Part shown: positions 1 to 5,823 of the stretch, one piece after another
How the letters are laid out: the number at the start of each line of letters is the position of its first letter
Numbering within the stretch: the stretch's first letter is position 1
Source: Desulfuromonadaceae bacterium
Lineage (GTDB): Bacteria; Desulfobacterota; Desulfuromonadia; Desulfuromonadales; Geopsychrobacteraceae
Length of the DNA stretch: 11,020 nt
Assembly: GCA_016744555.1 (NCBI GenBank)
Contig: JADGED010000044.1
Span: 1-11,020, forward strand
Direction of reading: 5' to 3'
The notes under the pieces: model-generated
The model's database searches: none
Told to the model about the DNA's origin: nothing
What the model saw: the letters and a program-made list of their open reading frames with translations, nothing else
Position numbers and translations under genes: made by a program

Positions 1-300
1 GTCGACTCCAGTTTCTGGTGTGGAAATCAAAAATGCAGTTGTCGCCCCTTTGCTTGCCCCTTGTTTCCTAATCCCTGCTGCGGCTGGAAGCACTCCACAA
101 CTGCACAAAGGGATAGGAACCCCAAACATGGCTGCTTTAATCAAATTTGAACGACTCTCTTTGCCTAAATGGCGAGCTATAAAATCGTCGGGAATAAACG
201 CTTTTAACAATCCAGCAACAGTAAACCCTAGCAACATATATGGTGCGGAAAGGCAAAGAACGTTCCAGCTTTCAAGTAAAATACTTTCCAATATATTCAT
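1..300 (-). CDS. Heavy-metal efflux permease, ArsP_1/SO_0444 type, N-terminal part (runs off window)
   Basis: The reverse strand is open from an ATG at 300 to the window edge, giving the first 100 residues of an integral membrane permease. Visible are a hydrophobic N-terminal helix (about residues 16-35), an amphipathic stretch, and the family signature GVPIPLCSCGVLP (residues 60-72, Cys66 and Cys68). This is followed by a Gly/Ala-rich stretch ending STPETGVD. The motif is typical of PF03773 permeases, including ArsP and the SO_0444 Cu/Zn exporters, where the Cys pair is thought to bind the metal or metalloid. The protein would act in the inner membrane as an exporter. ATG 300 is preferred because GGAG lies 6 nt upstream; in-frame ATGs at 312, 318 and 324 are possible but have poorer sites. 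It follows an ArsR-type repressor on the same strand, so it is probably that repressor's target. The substrate (Zn, Cd, Cu or As) cannot be told from this fragment. Confidence 0.88.
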   Translation of the reverse strand, partial: MNILESILLESWNVLCLSAPYMLLGFTVAGLLKAFIPDDFIARHLGKESRSNLIKAAMFGVPIPLCSCGVLPAAAGIRKQGASKGATTAFLISTPETGVD

Positions 301-344
301 AACAATCTCCATCGACATACACATGAACACACTTTCACACAAGA

Positions 345-362
345 GCCCGTAAAAAAACGGGC
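345..362 (-). other. Intercistronic hairpin between repressor and permease genes
   Basis: A perfect 6-bp stem GCCCGT/ACGGGC encloses a 6-nt homopolymer loop (U in the mRNA sense). It lies 38 nt after the repressor stop and 44 nt before the permease start. No T tract follows the stem on either strand, so it does not look like a standard intrinsic terminator. It may be an mRNA-stabilising or processing element that gives the two cistrons different expression; this role is inferred. Confidence 0.45.
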
Positions 363-399
363 ATGCATCCTACCCATCCCGCCACGCAACAAAATTAAA

Positions 400-756
400 T
401 TACTCTTTAACGTGTTGAAGTCCCTGCTCTAGTAAGGTTAAAACATGGGCATCGACTAAAGTGTAAATTACATTTTTTCCATCTTTGCGATATTTAACAA
501 TTTTCTGCCCACGCAGAACTCGAAGTTGATGACTTATCGCCGAAGAACTCATATTTAACAATTGAGCTAAATCACAAACACATAGTTCAGAAAAAGTGAG
601 GGCATGGAGAATTCTAACCCTTGTTGAATCCCCAAAGGCCTTAAACAGTTCAGCTAATTCAAAAAGATTATCATCAGATTCCATCATTGAATTCACTTGG
701 TTTACATTATCAGAGTGAACAAATTCAACTTGGCATGTATCTTTAACGTTACTCAC
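400..756 (-). CDS. ArsR/SmtB-family metal-sensing repressor (CadC-like)
   Basis: A 118-residue winged-helix repressor that would bind its operator as a dimer and release it on metal binding. The GTG at 756 is chosen because GGAGG lies 4 nt upstream, the N-terminus then reads MSNVKDTCQVEF as in CadC proteins (MKKKDTCEIF), and upstream ATGs at 798 and 786 fall in or at the promoter. Numbered from GTG, an N-terminal Cys8 and ELCVCDLA with Cys59 and Cys61 make a CadC-type alpha3N site. The C-terminal helix has Asp102, His104, His115 and Glu118, the exact D-x-H-x10-H-x2-E spacing of the SmtB/CzrA alpha5 zinc site. The recognition helix is about residues 68-82 (NMSSSAISHQLRVL). The second N-terminal Cys of CadC is Phe12 here, with His14 nearby. 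It probably controls itself and the downstream permease in response to Zn, Cd or Pb. Family is certain; the inducing metal is inferred. Confidence 0.93.
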   Translation of the reverse strand: MSNVKDTCQVEFVHSDNVNQVNSMMESDDNLFELAELFKAFGDSTRVRILHALTFSELCVCDLAQLLNMSSSAISHQLRVLRGQKIVKYRKDGKNVIYTLVDAHVLTLLEQGLQHVKE

Positions 757-771
757 ACTTCCTCCATCAAC

Positions 772-785
772 TGAGCATATGTTCA
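772..785. promoter_or_regulatory. Candidate operator of the ArsR-type repressor
   Basis: TGAGCATATGTTCA is a 14-bp palindrome with one mismatched pair. Its arms resemble the TGAACA/TGTTCA half-sites of smt/zia-type operators. It lies just downstream of the proposed -10 box, over the expected transcription start, where bound repressor would block transcription. A second, weaker dyad, GTAT-N6-ATAC (787-800), overlaps the -10 region. Position and similarity support the call; binding is not shown by the sequence. Confidence 0.45.
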
Positions 786-814
786 TGTATACTATCATAC
801 CAATACAAAATCAA
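786..814 (-). promoter_or_regulatory. Sigma-70-like promoter for the repressor-permease unit
   Basis: Reading the minus strand, TTGATT (809-814) and TATACA (786-791) are separated by exactly 17 nt. The -35 box overlaps the stop codon of the preceding gene, so this transcription unit starts independently of the upstream gene series. The implied start near 779 leaves a short leader of about 23 nt holding the GGAGG ribosome binding site. Confidence 0.5.
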
Positions 815-1308
815 TCTATAAAACCATTCAATTTGCGAATTTTCTCCATCCGCCGAATAATCTTACTTGGATTTCTGAAATAATACTCTTCTACTTCAAC
901 ATTAACCCCATCAGCAGCAGAGAAAACTTTTTGCATAGCAGCAAGTCTACCATTACCTTCGTAAGCGATATAGGCACCATCAGCTTGCTTAACAACCTTA
1001 ATCCATGAAATTGAAGGCAAGTATTCAGCTAGAACTTCTCTGGTAATGTTTTTCTGTTTAACCAATTTTTTTTTTACTTCTTGCAGTTTATGCGCCCGCT
1101 CTTCAGTTACCCTAACGGCATTAGCACGATCAATTGCATGTATTTGTTTTAGAGTGGATAAAGGGACAATGATAAATTTTGCATGGCTACTTTTATGGTG
1201 AATATAGAGAACTGTTTTTGCCAGGTGAACATCCTTTGTGCCCATGTCACAAAGCTCGGATGTTTTTCCCAATAGGTATAAAATAATTTTTTTAATCTGA
1301 GATATCAT
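811..1308 (-). CDS. Small protein with ParB/sulfiredoxin-like motif, unknown function
   Basis: A 165-residue soluble protein that I do not recognise as a named family. Residues 60-95 are Lys/Arg/Glu-rich and probably helical. Residues 102-140 read WIKVVKQADGAYIAYEGNGR, then LAAMQKVF and VNVEVEEYYF. The strand-GxGR-helix-strand layout recalls the DGHxR/GxGRxxA core of ParB/Srx-fold domains, so a nucleotide- or DNA-related role is possible but unproven. The C-terminus is basic (KIIRRMEKIRKL). The ATG at 1308 has no ribosome binding site. A strong AGGGGGG lies about 60 nt upstream, followed by plausible coding sequence in another frame (see 1292-1376), so the true N-terminus is probably different and the gene may be frameshifted. 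It follows the M42 peptidase gene by 123 nt and overlaps the repressor promoter at its 3' end. Confidence 0.6.
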   Translation of the reverse strand: MISQIKKIILYLLGKTSELCDMGTKDVHLAKTVLYIHHKSSHAKFIIVPLSTLKQIHAIDRANAVRVTEERAHKLQEVKKKLVKQKNITREVLAEYLPSISWIKVVKQADGAYIAYEGNGRLAAMQKVFSAADGVNVEVEEYYFRNPSKIIRRMEKIRKLNGFID

Positions 1309-1376
1309 AATTTACTAGTTGCAAATATTGCATAACGGCTTCAACTGGATCTGCGCTACTATATTAATCCCCCCTT
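1292..1376 (-). pseudogene. Possible displaced 5' end of the ParB-like gene (lost start and frameshift)
   Basis: Upstream of the 165-residue reading frame lies AAGGGGGG, an excellent ribosome binding site (1369-1376). Five nt further on, at the ideal start distance, is TAT rather than a start codon (1361-1363). From there a frame reads protein-like sequence, SSADPVEAVMQYLQLVNYDI then SD, before TAA at 1292-1294. Removing one T at GATTAAAAAAATT would join this to KKIILYLLGKTSELCDMG of the next gene. This suggests an ancestral N-terminus with a mutated start codon and a +1 shift, or a sequencing error. Inference only. The rest of 1309-1431 shows only a weak 6-bp stem (AGATTT/AAATCT) after the peptidase gene. 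Confidence 0.35.
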
Positions 1377-1431
1377 ATTCCCTTAAGATATAGGCGAGAT
1401 TTAGCAGCATCAATAAGACCAAATCTGGTAA

Positions 1432-2496
1432 TTACTCTGGGATAAAACTAAAACCACCATTTATTCGTTTAACTACAGCCACCAATAATTTAATCGCAGC
1501 CTCTAAGTCAGACAACGACAAAGTTTCAACCGGTGTGTGCATATAACGTAATGGAATGCCTAATAAAGCCGTCGCGACACCACCACGTGATAGTTGCATA
1601 ACATTGGCATCGGTTCCAGTGGCCCGAGGGGCGCCAATGATTTGGATTGGTATCTCTTCGGTTGCGGCAGTTTCAACTAACAACTTAAACAGTACCGGAT
1701 TGATATTGGCTCCCCGCACAATGACCGGCCCTTTGCCGAGTTCTACCCGACCGATGGTTGATTGTTCAACATCGGGGTAATCGGTTGCATGGGTAACCTC
1801 TACGACAATACCTACATCGGGATTAACTCCGTAACTACTAGTTGCTGCGCCACGTAAACCGATCTCTTCTTGTACCGTTGATACGGCAAATAAGTCGGCA
1901 GCTATTGTCCCCTGCTCTTTTATTATCTTCATCACCTCGGTAACAATGAAGGAACCCATTTTGTCATCAAAAGCACGTGATGTAGCCCGATCATTTTGTA
2001 GTTTTTGCACGCCGACAGCAAAGGTTACGGGGTCACCAATTTGTACTAATGCTTCAACTTCTTCGCGACTTGAACATCCTATATCGATAAATTGCTTTTT
2101 CAGCTTTATAACTTTATCTCGGTCTTTTGGATCAATAAGATGGATAGCTTTTTTGCCAATAACACCTGGGATATCACCTTTTTCGGTATGAATAAGAATT
2201 CGTTGTCCCGGAGCTAGATGGGGATCAACACCACCGATAGCACCAAAAAAGATAAAGCCACGGTCATCGACAAACTGCACCATAAAACCAATTTCATCGC
2301 AATGACCAGCAAGCATAACCCGTGGGCCACCATCACCTTTAAGCTCGGCAATCAAATTCCCCATGACATCGGTCTGCAAGGTATCAGCAACACCTTCTAA
2401 CTGCTGCTTAATTACCCGCTGAGCCGGCTGCTCATAGCCTGAAGGGCTGGGGGTTTCGACCAGTTCTTGCAAAAAAGCAAAATCGTTTTTTTCCAT
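1432..2496 (-). CDS. M42-family metallopeptidase (glutamyl aminopeptidase/endoglucanase-like)
   Basis: A complete 354-residue cytoplasmic aminopeptidase of the M42 (TET/FrvX/YsdC) family. These enzymes form dodecameric tetrahedral particles with two zinc or cobalt ions and trim N-terminal residues from short peptides. All site residues are visible: AGHCDEIG with His65 and Asp67; SRAFDDKMG with Asp177 bridging the metals; VQEEIGLRGA with Glu210 as catalytic base and Glu211 as ligand; VVEVTHATD with an acidic ligand at Glu233; and YMHTPVE with His320. The insert between about residues 75 and 160 is the usual dimerisation/PDZ-like domain. Length is normal. The start is supported by GTGGAG 7 nt upstream. 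It follows the PHP gene by 44 nt, so the two are probably co-transcribed. The exact specificity (Glu, Leu or general) is not readable from sequence. Confidence 0.95.
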   Translation of the reverse strand: MEKNDFAFLQELVETPSPSGYEQPAQRVIKQQLEGVADTLQTDVMGNLIAELKGDGGPRVMLAGHCDEIGFMVQFVDDRGFIFFGAIGGVDPHLAPGQRILIHTEKGDIPGVIGKKAIHLIDPKDRDKVIKLKKQFIDIGCSSREEVEALVQIGDPVTFAVGVQKLQNDRATSRAFDDKMGSFIVTEVMKIIKEQGTIAADLFAVSTVQEEIGLRGAATSSYGVNPDVGIVVEVTHATDYPDVEQSTIGRVELGKGPVIVRGANINPVLFKLLVETAATEEIPIQIIGAPRATGTDANVMQLSRGGVATALLGIPLRYMHTPVETLSLSDLEAAIKLLVAVVKRINGGFSFIPE

Positions 2497-2540
2497 CTAT
2501 TTTCTCCACTGGTTGTGCACTAGAAAATCACAATCAATAT

Positions 2541-3191
2541 CTAAGCTTTGGCTTTAGCTACTATATCTGCAGAATTTTTTAGCGCTTGCTGATATTGTTC
2601 ATAGGTCATTCCAGCACCGATGGCAATTTTATGTGCCATTTCTGGAGAGACCAGATCACCTGGGGAATGGGCATCGTTATCAATTACCATTTTAGCACCA
2701 TACTGAGTTGCCAATTTAACCACATGACCATTAGTCAACGAATGGCCACCACGGGTGGTAATTTCTAGGTATACGCCCATTTCAGCGGCAAGTTGAACTT
2801 CCTCGGCAGTTATTAAACCGGGATGGGCAAGGATATCGACTCCGGCATTGATTGCCGCCAGATTAGTTCCTGGCATTACCGGCTCAACAATTGTTTCACC
2901 GTGAACAACAACAATTTCAGCACCGTTATCGCGCGCTAGTTGCATCACTTCAGGGATACTTTGTGGTGGTACGTGGGTTAATTCCACCCCGGCTAATACC
3001 TGTATATTATTGGCAGCACCAATTTCGTCAACCATACCAACGATGTTTTCTAGTAACCACTTAGTGTTACTTTTATCGGCATGATCGGTAATTGCCATGG
3101 CACTATAACCTGCAACTGCGGCACGACGAATAAGTTCGGTTGGAACCAATTGACCATCACTAAAAAATGTATGGGTATGTAGGTCTATCAT
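2541..3191 (-). CDS. PHP-domain metal-dependent phosphoesterase
   Basis: A 216-residue PHP (polymerase and histidinol phosphatase) domain protein, a cytoplasmic metallohydrolase expected to bind two or three metal ions. Ligand motifs appear in the family order: MIDLHTHTFFSDG (His5, His7, Asp12), AITDHAD (Asp36, His37), LAGVELTHVP (Glu70, His73), VVVHGE (His97), ILAHPG (His123) and DNDAHSPGD (Asp173, His175). Genomes often label such proteins 'histidinol phosphate phosphatase domain', but no his genes are nearby and the true substrate is unknown. The ATG at 3191 is chosen over an in-frame TTG at 3209 because AAGGAG lies 5 nt before it and the protein then begins directly at the first motif. 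It lies 56 nt after miaB, with a small GGGCA/TGCCC dyad (3204-3229) in the gap, and 44 nt before the peptidase gene. Confidence 0.93.
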   Translation of the reverse strand: MIDLHTHTFFSDGQLVPTELIRRAAVAGYSAMAITDHADKSNTKWLLENIVGMVDEIGAANNIQVLAGVELTHVPPQSIPEVMQLARDNGAEIVVVHGETIVEPVMPGTNLAAINAGVDILAHPGLITAEEVQLAAEMGVYLEITTRGGHSLTNGHVVKLATQYGAKMVIDNDAHSPGDLVSPEMAHKIAIGAGMTYEQYQQALKNSADIVAKAKA

Positions 3192-3247
3192 TACAACTCC
3201 TTGGGGCAAAACCGTCTCTAGCCGTGCCCTGCTATTTGTTCCACCTA

Positions 3248-4567
3248 TTATATCAAATCACCAACGTGAGCATTTCTATACGCTGCATTGATTTTAACTT
3301 TAACTATTTTACCAATTAAATCTGTGCTACCGGCAAAGTTTACGATCCGATTAGATGGTGTCCGCCCAAACACTTGGCTTTCCTCACGTTTACTTTTACC
3401 CTCGACTAAGACATCGACAACTTCATCTATATCACTCTGCCAAATAGAGGTACTAACTTTATGCTGCAATTCTAGCAAACGGTCAAAGCGTTGCTGCTTT
3501 TGATGCGCCGATTGATTGTCTTCCATTTTTGCAGCAGCAGTTTCAACGCGAGGAGAATAGAGAAACGTGTAGGCATCGGCATAACCAACTTGCTCTACCA
3601 TATCTAATGTTGCTTGAAAATCTTCTTCATCTTCTCCGGGAAAACCGACAATAATATCTGTAGTCATACGGATATCTGGGCACACTTCCTTCAGTCGTTT
3701 TACTTTGGCCAAGTAATCATTGCGTGTATAGCCACGATTCATCAATTTAAGAATCCGGTCAGAACCAGCTTGAAACGGTAAATGGATATGGTGACATAGC
3801 TTATCTAACGTGCCAAAACAGTCAATCAACTCATTGGTCATATCTTTAGGGTGGGAAGTAGCAAATCGCAAACGCTGCAAACCATTAATATCGTTTAGGC
3901 GTTGTAGCAATTGGGCAAAAGATATTTCGTTATCATCTTTCCCACCGTACGAATTAACATTTTGTCCCAATAAGGTAATTTCACTTACCCCTTGTTGCAC
4001 CAATGTTTTTACTTCTGCAATTACTTCATCACTTGGACGACTTATTTCCCTGCCTCGCACATGTGGAACGATACAATACGAACAAAAGTTGTCGCAGCCC
4101 TGCATTACGGTTACAAAACTATTTACCGATTCCTGCACTGTGCGCTCAGGGAATAAATTTAACCGCGTGTCCCGGTCGTGAAATTCAGTAACACTGCCAC
4201 GCTTACGCTTTTCTTCCGCTTGTTGCACCAATTCAGGCAAACGGTGAATATTGTGAGTACCAAAAACCAAGTTAAGAAATGGTACTTTGGCTAACATCTT
4301 TTCCCCTTCTTGTTGGGCGACACAACCACCAACTCCAATAATAAGATTTGGCCGCTCCTCCTTAAGGGGTTTAAATCGACCCAAATGGCCATAGACCTTA
4401 CGTTCTGCTTTATCGCGCACTGAACAGGTATTCAACAAGATCAAATCGGCCTGTTTTGCCGAGTCAACTTGCAAATAACCAGCAGCAATCATTAAAGCTG
4501 CTATCTGCTCGGAATCAACTATATTCATCTGACAACCGAAGGTTTCCAGAAAAAACTTTTTACTCAT
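3248..4567 (-). CDS. miaB: tRNA-2-methylthio-N6-dimethylallyladenosine synthase MiaB
   Basis: A full-length (439-residue) radical-SAM methylthiotransferase. It converts i6A37 to ms2i6A37 in tRNAs reading UNN codons, using two [4Fe-4S] clusters. The N-terminal UPF0004 domain carries the auxiliary-cluster cysteines Cys12 (ETFGCQMN), Cys48 (LNTCSVRDKAE) and Cys82 (GVGGCVAQQ). The radical-SAM core has CDNFCSYC (Cys158, Cys162, Cys165) followed by IVPHVRGREISRP, which is typical of MiaB rather than RimO or MtaB. The C-terminal region (about 375-439), including a GRTPSNRIVNF stretch, is the TRAM RNA-binding domain. The start follows a GGTGAT ribosome binding site. It lies 40 nt after the PH-domain gene and leads into the PHP and M42 genes on the same strand, probably in one operon, although no functional link is obvious. 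Confidence 0.98.
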   Translation of the reverse strand: MSKKFFLETFGCQMNIVDSEQIAALMIAAGYLQVDSAKQADLILLNTCSVRDKAERKVYGHLGRFKPLKEERPNLIIGVGGCVAQQEGEKMLAKVPFLNLVFGTHNIHRLPELVQQAEEKRKRGSVTEFHDRDTRLNLFPERTVQESVNSFVTVMQGCDNFCSYCIVPHVRGREISRPSDEVIAEVKTLVQQGVSEITLLGQNVNSYGGKDDNEISFAQLLQRLNDINGLQRLRFATSHPKDMTNELIDCFGTLDKLCHHIHLPFQAGSDRILKLMNRGYTRNDYLAKVKRLKEVCPDIRMTTDIIVGFPGEDEEDFQATLDMVEQVGYADAYTFLYSPRVETAAAKMEDNQSAHQKQQRFDRLLELQHKVSTSIWQSDIDEVVDVLVEGKSKREESQVFGRTPSNRIVNFAGSTDLIGKIVKVKINAAYRNAHVGDLI

Positions 4568-4607
4568 ATATCACCACTTTATCTAACCTATATAATAACA
4601 AACTCAA

Positions 4608-5105
4608 CTACTGCTTAGGTAAAAGTTCCAATAAATTTTCAGGGGCTTCCAAGCACTCTAAAATTATTGGTGCACTACCTTGAAATGACAACCTAAGACT
4701 ACAAAGATCCTTACCATAGTTCTTTTTTTTATGATGTTTATAGTTATCTAGCGAATAAATATTAGTTTTATTACCCAAAATGCGATTACGAACTAATAAC
4801 CGCTGATCGGTTAACACATAAAAAATCTTTTCCCAGCGCAGACGCGATAAAATCAACTGCCCTGGACCAATAAAAAATGCGGCGACAACCATTATTAGCG
4901 GAGCAATTACTAATCCAATTGAATATCCTTCAGCTTTTATTAATTGCAAGCCAACCATCGACCAAAAACTACAAGCAAAAAACAATATTGTCCCTATCGT
5001 TGCCTGTAACCAATGCCTAAAAGTGTAGCACCTAGGAGCTGGTCGCCCCTGCCAAAGGACAGTTTCACCCTCATTTAACGGCCACTGCAAATTACTATCT
5101 TCCAT
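4608..5105 (-). CDS. Small membrane protein with bacterial PH-like domain
   Basis: A 165-residue membrane protein. Residues 11-25 read NEGETVLWQGRPAPR, the short strand motif that opens many bacterial PH-domain (YdbT/YdbS-like) proteins. Two hydrophobic helices follow (about 33-56 and 62-82). Then comes RWEKIFYVLTDQRLLVRNRI (90-109), the characteristic 'xYxLTDxRLLV' strand pair of the PH fold, and a C-terminal part ending in a helix (ECLEAPENLLELLPKQ). A basic patch KHHKKKNYGK (123-132) lies on the predicted cytoplasmic side. Function is unknown; such proteins may bind lipid or other membrane proteins. It is the first gene of the minus-strand series and sits head to head with the AMMECR1 gene. 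GGGAG or GAG serves as a modest ribosome binding site. Confidence 0.8.
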   Translation of the reverse strand: MEDSNLQWPLNEGETVLWQGRPAPRCYTFRHWLQATIGTILFFACSFWSMVGLQLIKAEGYSIGLVIAPLIMVVAAFFIGPGQLILSRLRWEKIFYVLTDQRLLVRNRILGNKTNIYSLDNYKHHKKKNYGKDLCSLRLSFQGSAPIILECLEAPENLLELLPKQ

Positions 5106-5117
5106 TTACTCTATTCT

Positions 5118-5143
5118 CCCTATAGGGGCAATTACGCATAATA
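5118..5143 (-). promoter_or_regulatory. Possible promoter/operator ahead of the PH-miaB-PHP-M42 series
   Basis: A TATTAT (-10 like) sits at 5138-5143 on the minus strand, without a good -35 box. A perfect 10-bp palindrome, CCCTATAGGG (5118-5127), lies between it and the PH-domain gene, in the expected leader, and contributes part of the ribosome binding site. Weak evidence; position in the divergent gap is the main support. Confidence 0.25.
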
Positions 5144-5159
5144 AATATTCTTAAAATTG

Positions 5160-5188
5160 TTGCATAGTATGGTTGTGGCAACTATAAC
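5160..5188 (+). promoter_or_regulatory. Likely promoter of the AMMECR1 gene with overlapping dyad
   Basis: TTGCAT (5160-5165) and TATAAC (5183-5188) are 17 nt apart, giving a start near 5195 and a leader of about 33 nt. The spacer and -10 box contain a 19-bp inverted repeat (5168-5186): arms TATGGTTG and CAACTATA around TGG, with one G-T wobble. That position is where a repressor would compete with RNA polymerase. No regulator can be named. Confidence 0.45.
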
Positions 5189-5227
5189 TGAACTGACACT
5201 AACTCCAACCTATAAAAAGGAGTGCTG

Positions 5228-5767
5228 ATGCTTACACAAGCTGATGCAACAAACCTGCTGCAAATTGCTCGCGATGCAATCATTCATCATGTTAACACCA
5301 AAGATTATAGCCCTACTCCACGAGAAGAAAAAGCCCTCAATGAACGTTCTGGCTGTTTTGTTACCATAAAACAAGAAGAGCAACTGAGAGGTTGTATCGG
5401 TAATTTTCAATCAAAGCAACCACTGTTCCGTGAGGTCGCTAACATGGCAGTTGCTGCAGCTACGCAAGATCCTCGTTTTAAACCAATGGATAAAGCAGAA
5501 CTAGATAATTTTCACTTGGAAATTACTGTTTTATCACCATTGATAAAAATTGATTCTACCGACCAGATTGAGGTTGGTACCCATGGTATTTACATTGAAA
5601 AAGGTCTTAACCGTGGAGTACTACTTCCACAGGTAGCAACAGAATACGGCTGGGATAAAGAAACTTTTTTACAGCAAACCTGTGCAAAAGCAGGTCTTAT
5701 AGAGACCGCATGGCAAGCAGCAGATGCTGATATTTACATTTTCCATGGACAAATAATCAACGAATAA
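5228..5767 (+). CDS. AMMECR1-family protein (AmmeMemoRadiSam system protein A type)
   Basis: A complete 179-residue AMMECR1-domain protein. The hallmark LRGCIG is at residues 53-58, followed by AAATQDPRF (76-84), LEITVLSPL (97-105), GIYIEKG (120-126) and GVLLPQVATEYGWDKETFLQ (130-149), all in family order. AMMECR1 proteins are conserved from archaea to humans. In bacteria they often occur with MEMO1-like and radical-SAM partners (the AmmeMemoRadiSam set), but neither partner is in this window. The biochemical role is not firmly known. The ATG at 5228 is chosen over an in-frame GTG at 5222 because AAGGAG (5217-5222) would overlap that GTG and sits 5 nt before the ATG. It is the only plus-strand gene in the central region and appears to be monocistronic, with its own promoter and a hairpin 17 nt after the stop. 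Confidence 0.95.
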   Translation: MLTQADATNLLQIARDAIIHHVNTKDYSPTPREEKALNERSGCFVTIKQEEQLRGCIGNFQSKQPLFREVANMAVAAATQDPRFKPMDKAELDNFHLEITVLSPLIKIDSTDQIEVGTHGIYIEKGLNRGVLLPQVATEYGWDKETFLQQTCAKAGLIETAWQAADADIYIFHGQIINE

Positions 5768-5783
5768 TTGCTAGTTTAATACA

Positions 5784-5813
5784 AGGGACAAGTTACAATA
5801 GGCACTTGCCCCT
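5784..5813. terminator. Hairpin shared by convergent AMMECR1 and metH units
   Basis: A 10-bp stem with one mismatch (AGGGACAAGT / ACTTGCCCCT) and a 10-nt loop lies exactly between two convergent genes. Neither side has a strong T tract; on the minus strand the stem is followed by TTGTATTAAA. It probably works as a bidirectional, perhaps inefficient, terminator. Location is the main support. Confidence 0.5.
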
Positions 5814-5823
5814 CATAAAACAC

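Noticed and set aside
1..6. SalI site GTCGAC exactly at the window start, as a possible cloning junction
   Set aside because: The permease reading frame runs through it as normal family sequence (GVD), and another GTCGAC occurs near 9372; chance is adequate.
20..352. Plus-strand ORF of 110 codons
   Set aside because: It lies antisense to the permease gene, whose minus-strand translation has clear family motifs; the plus-strand peptide has none.
3204..3229. GGGCA/TGCCC dyad between miaB and the PHP gene as a terminator
   Set aside because: Only 5 bp with a 16-nt loop and no T tract; downstream genes are closely spaced, so termination is unlikely.
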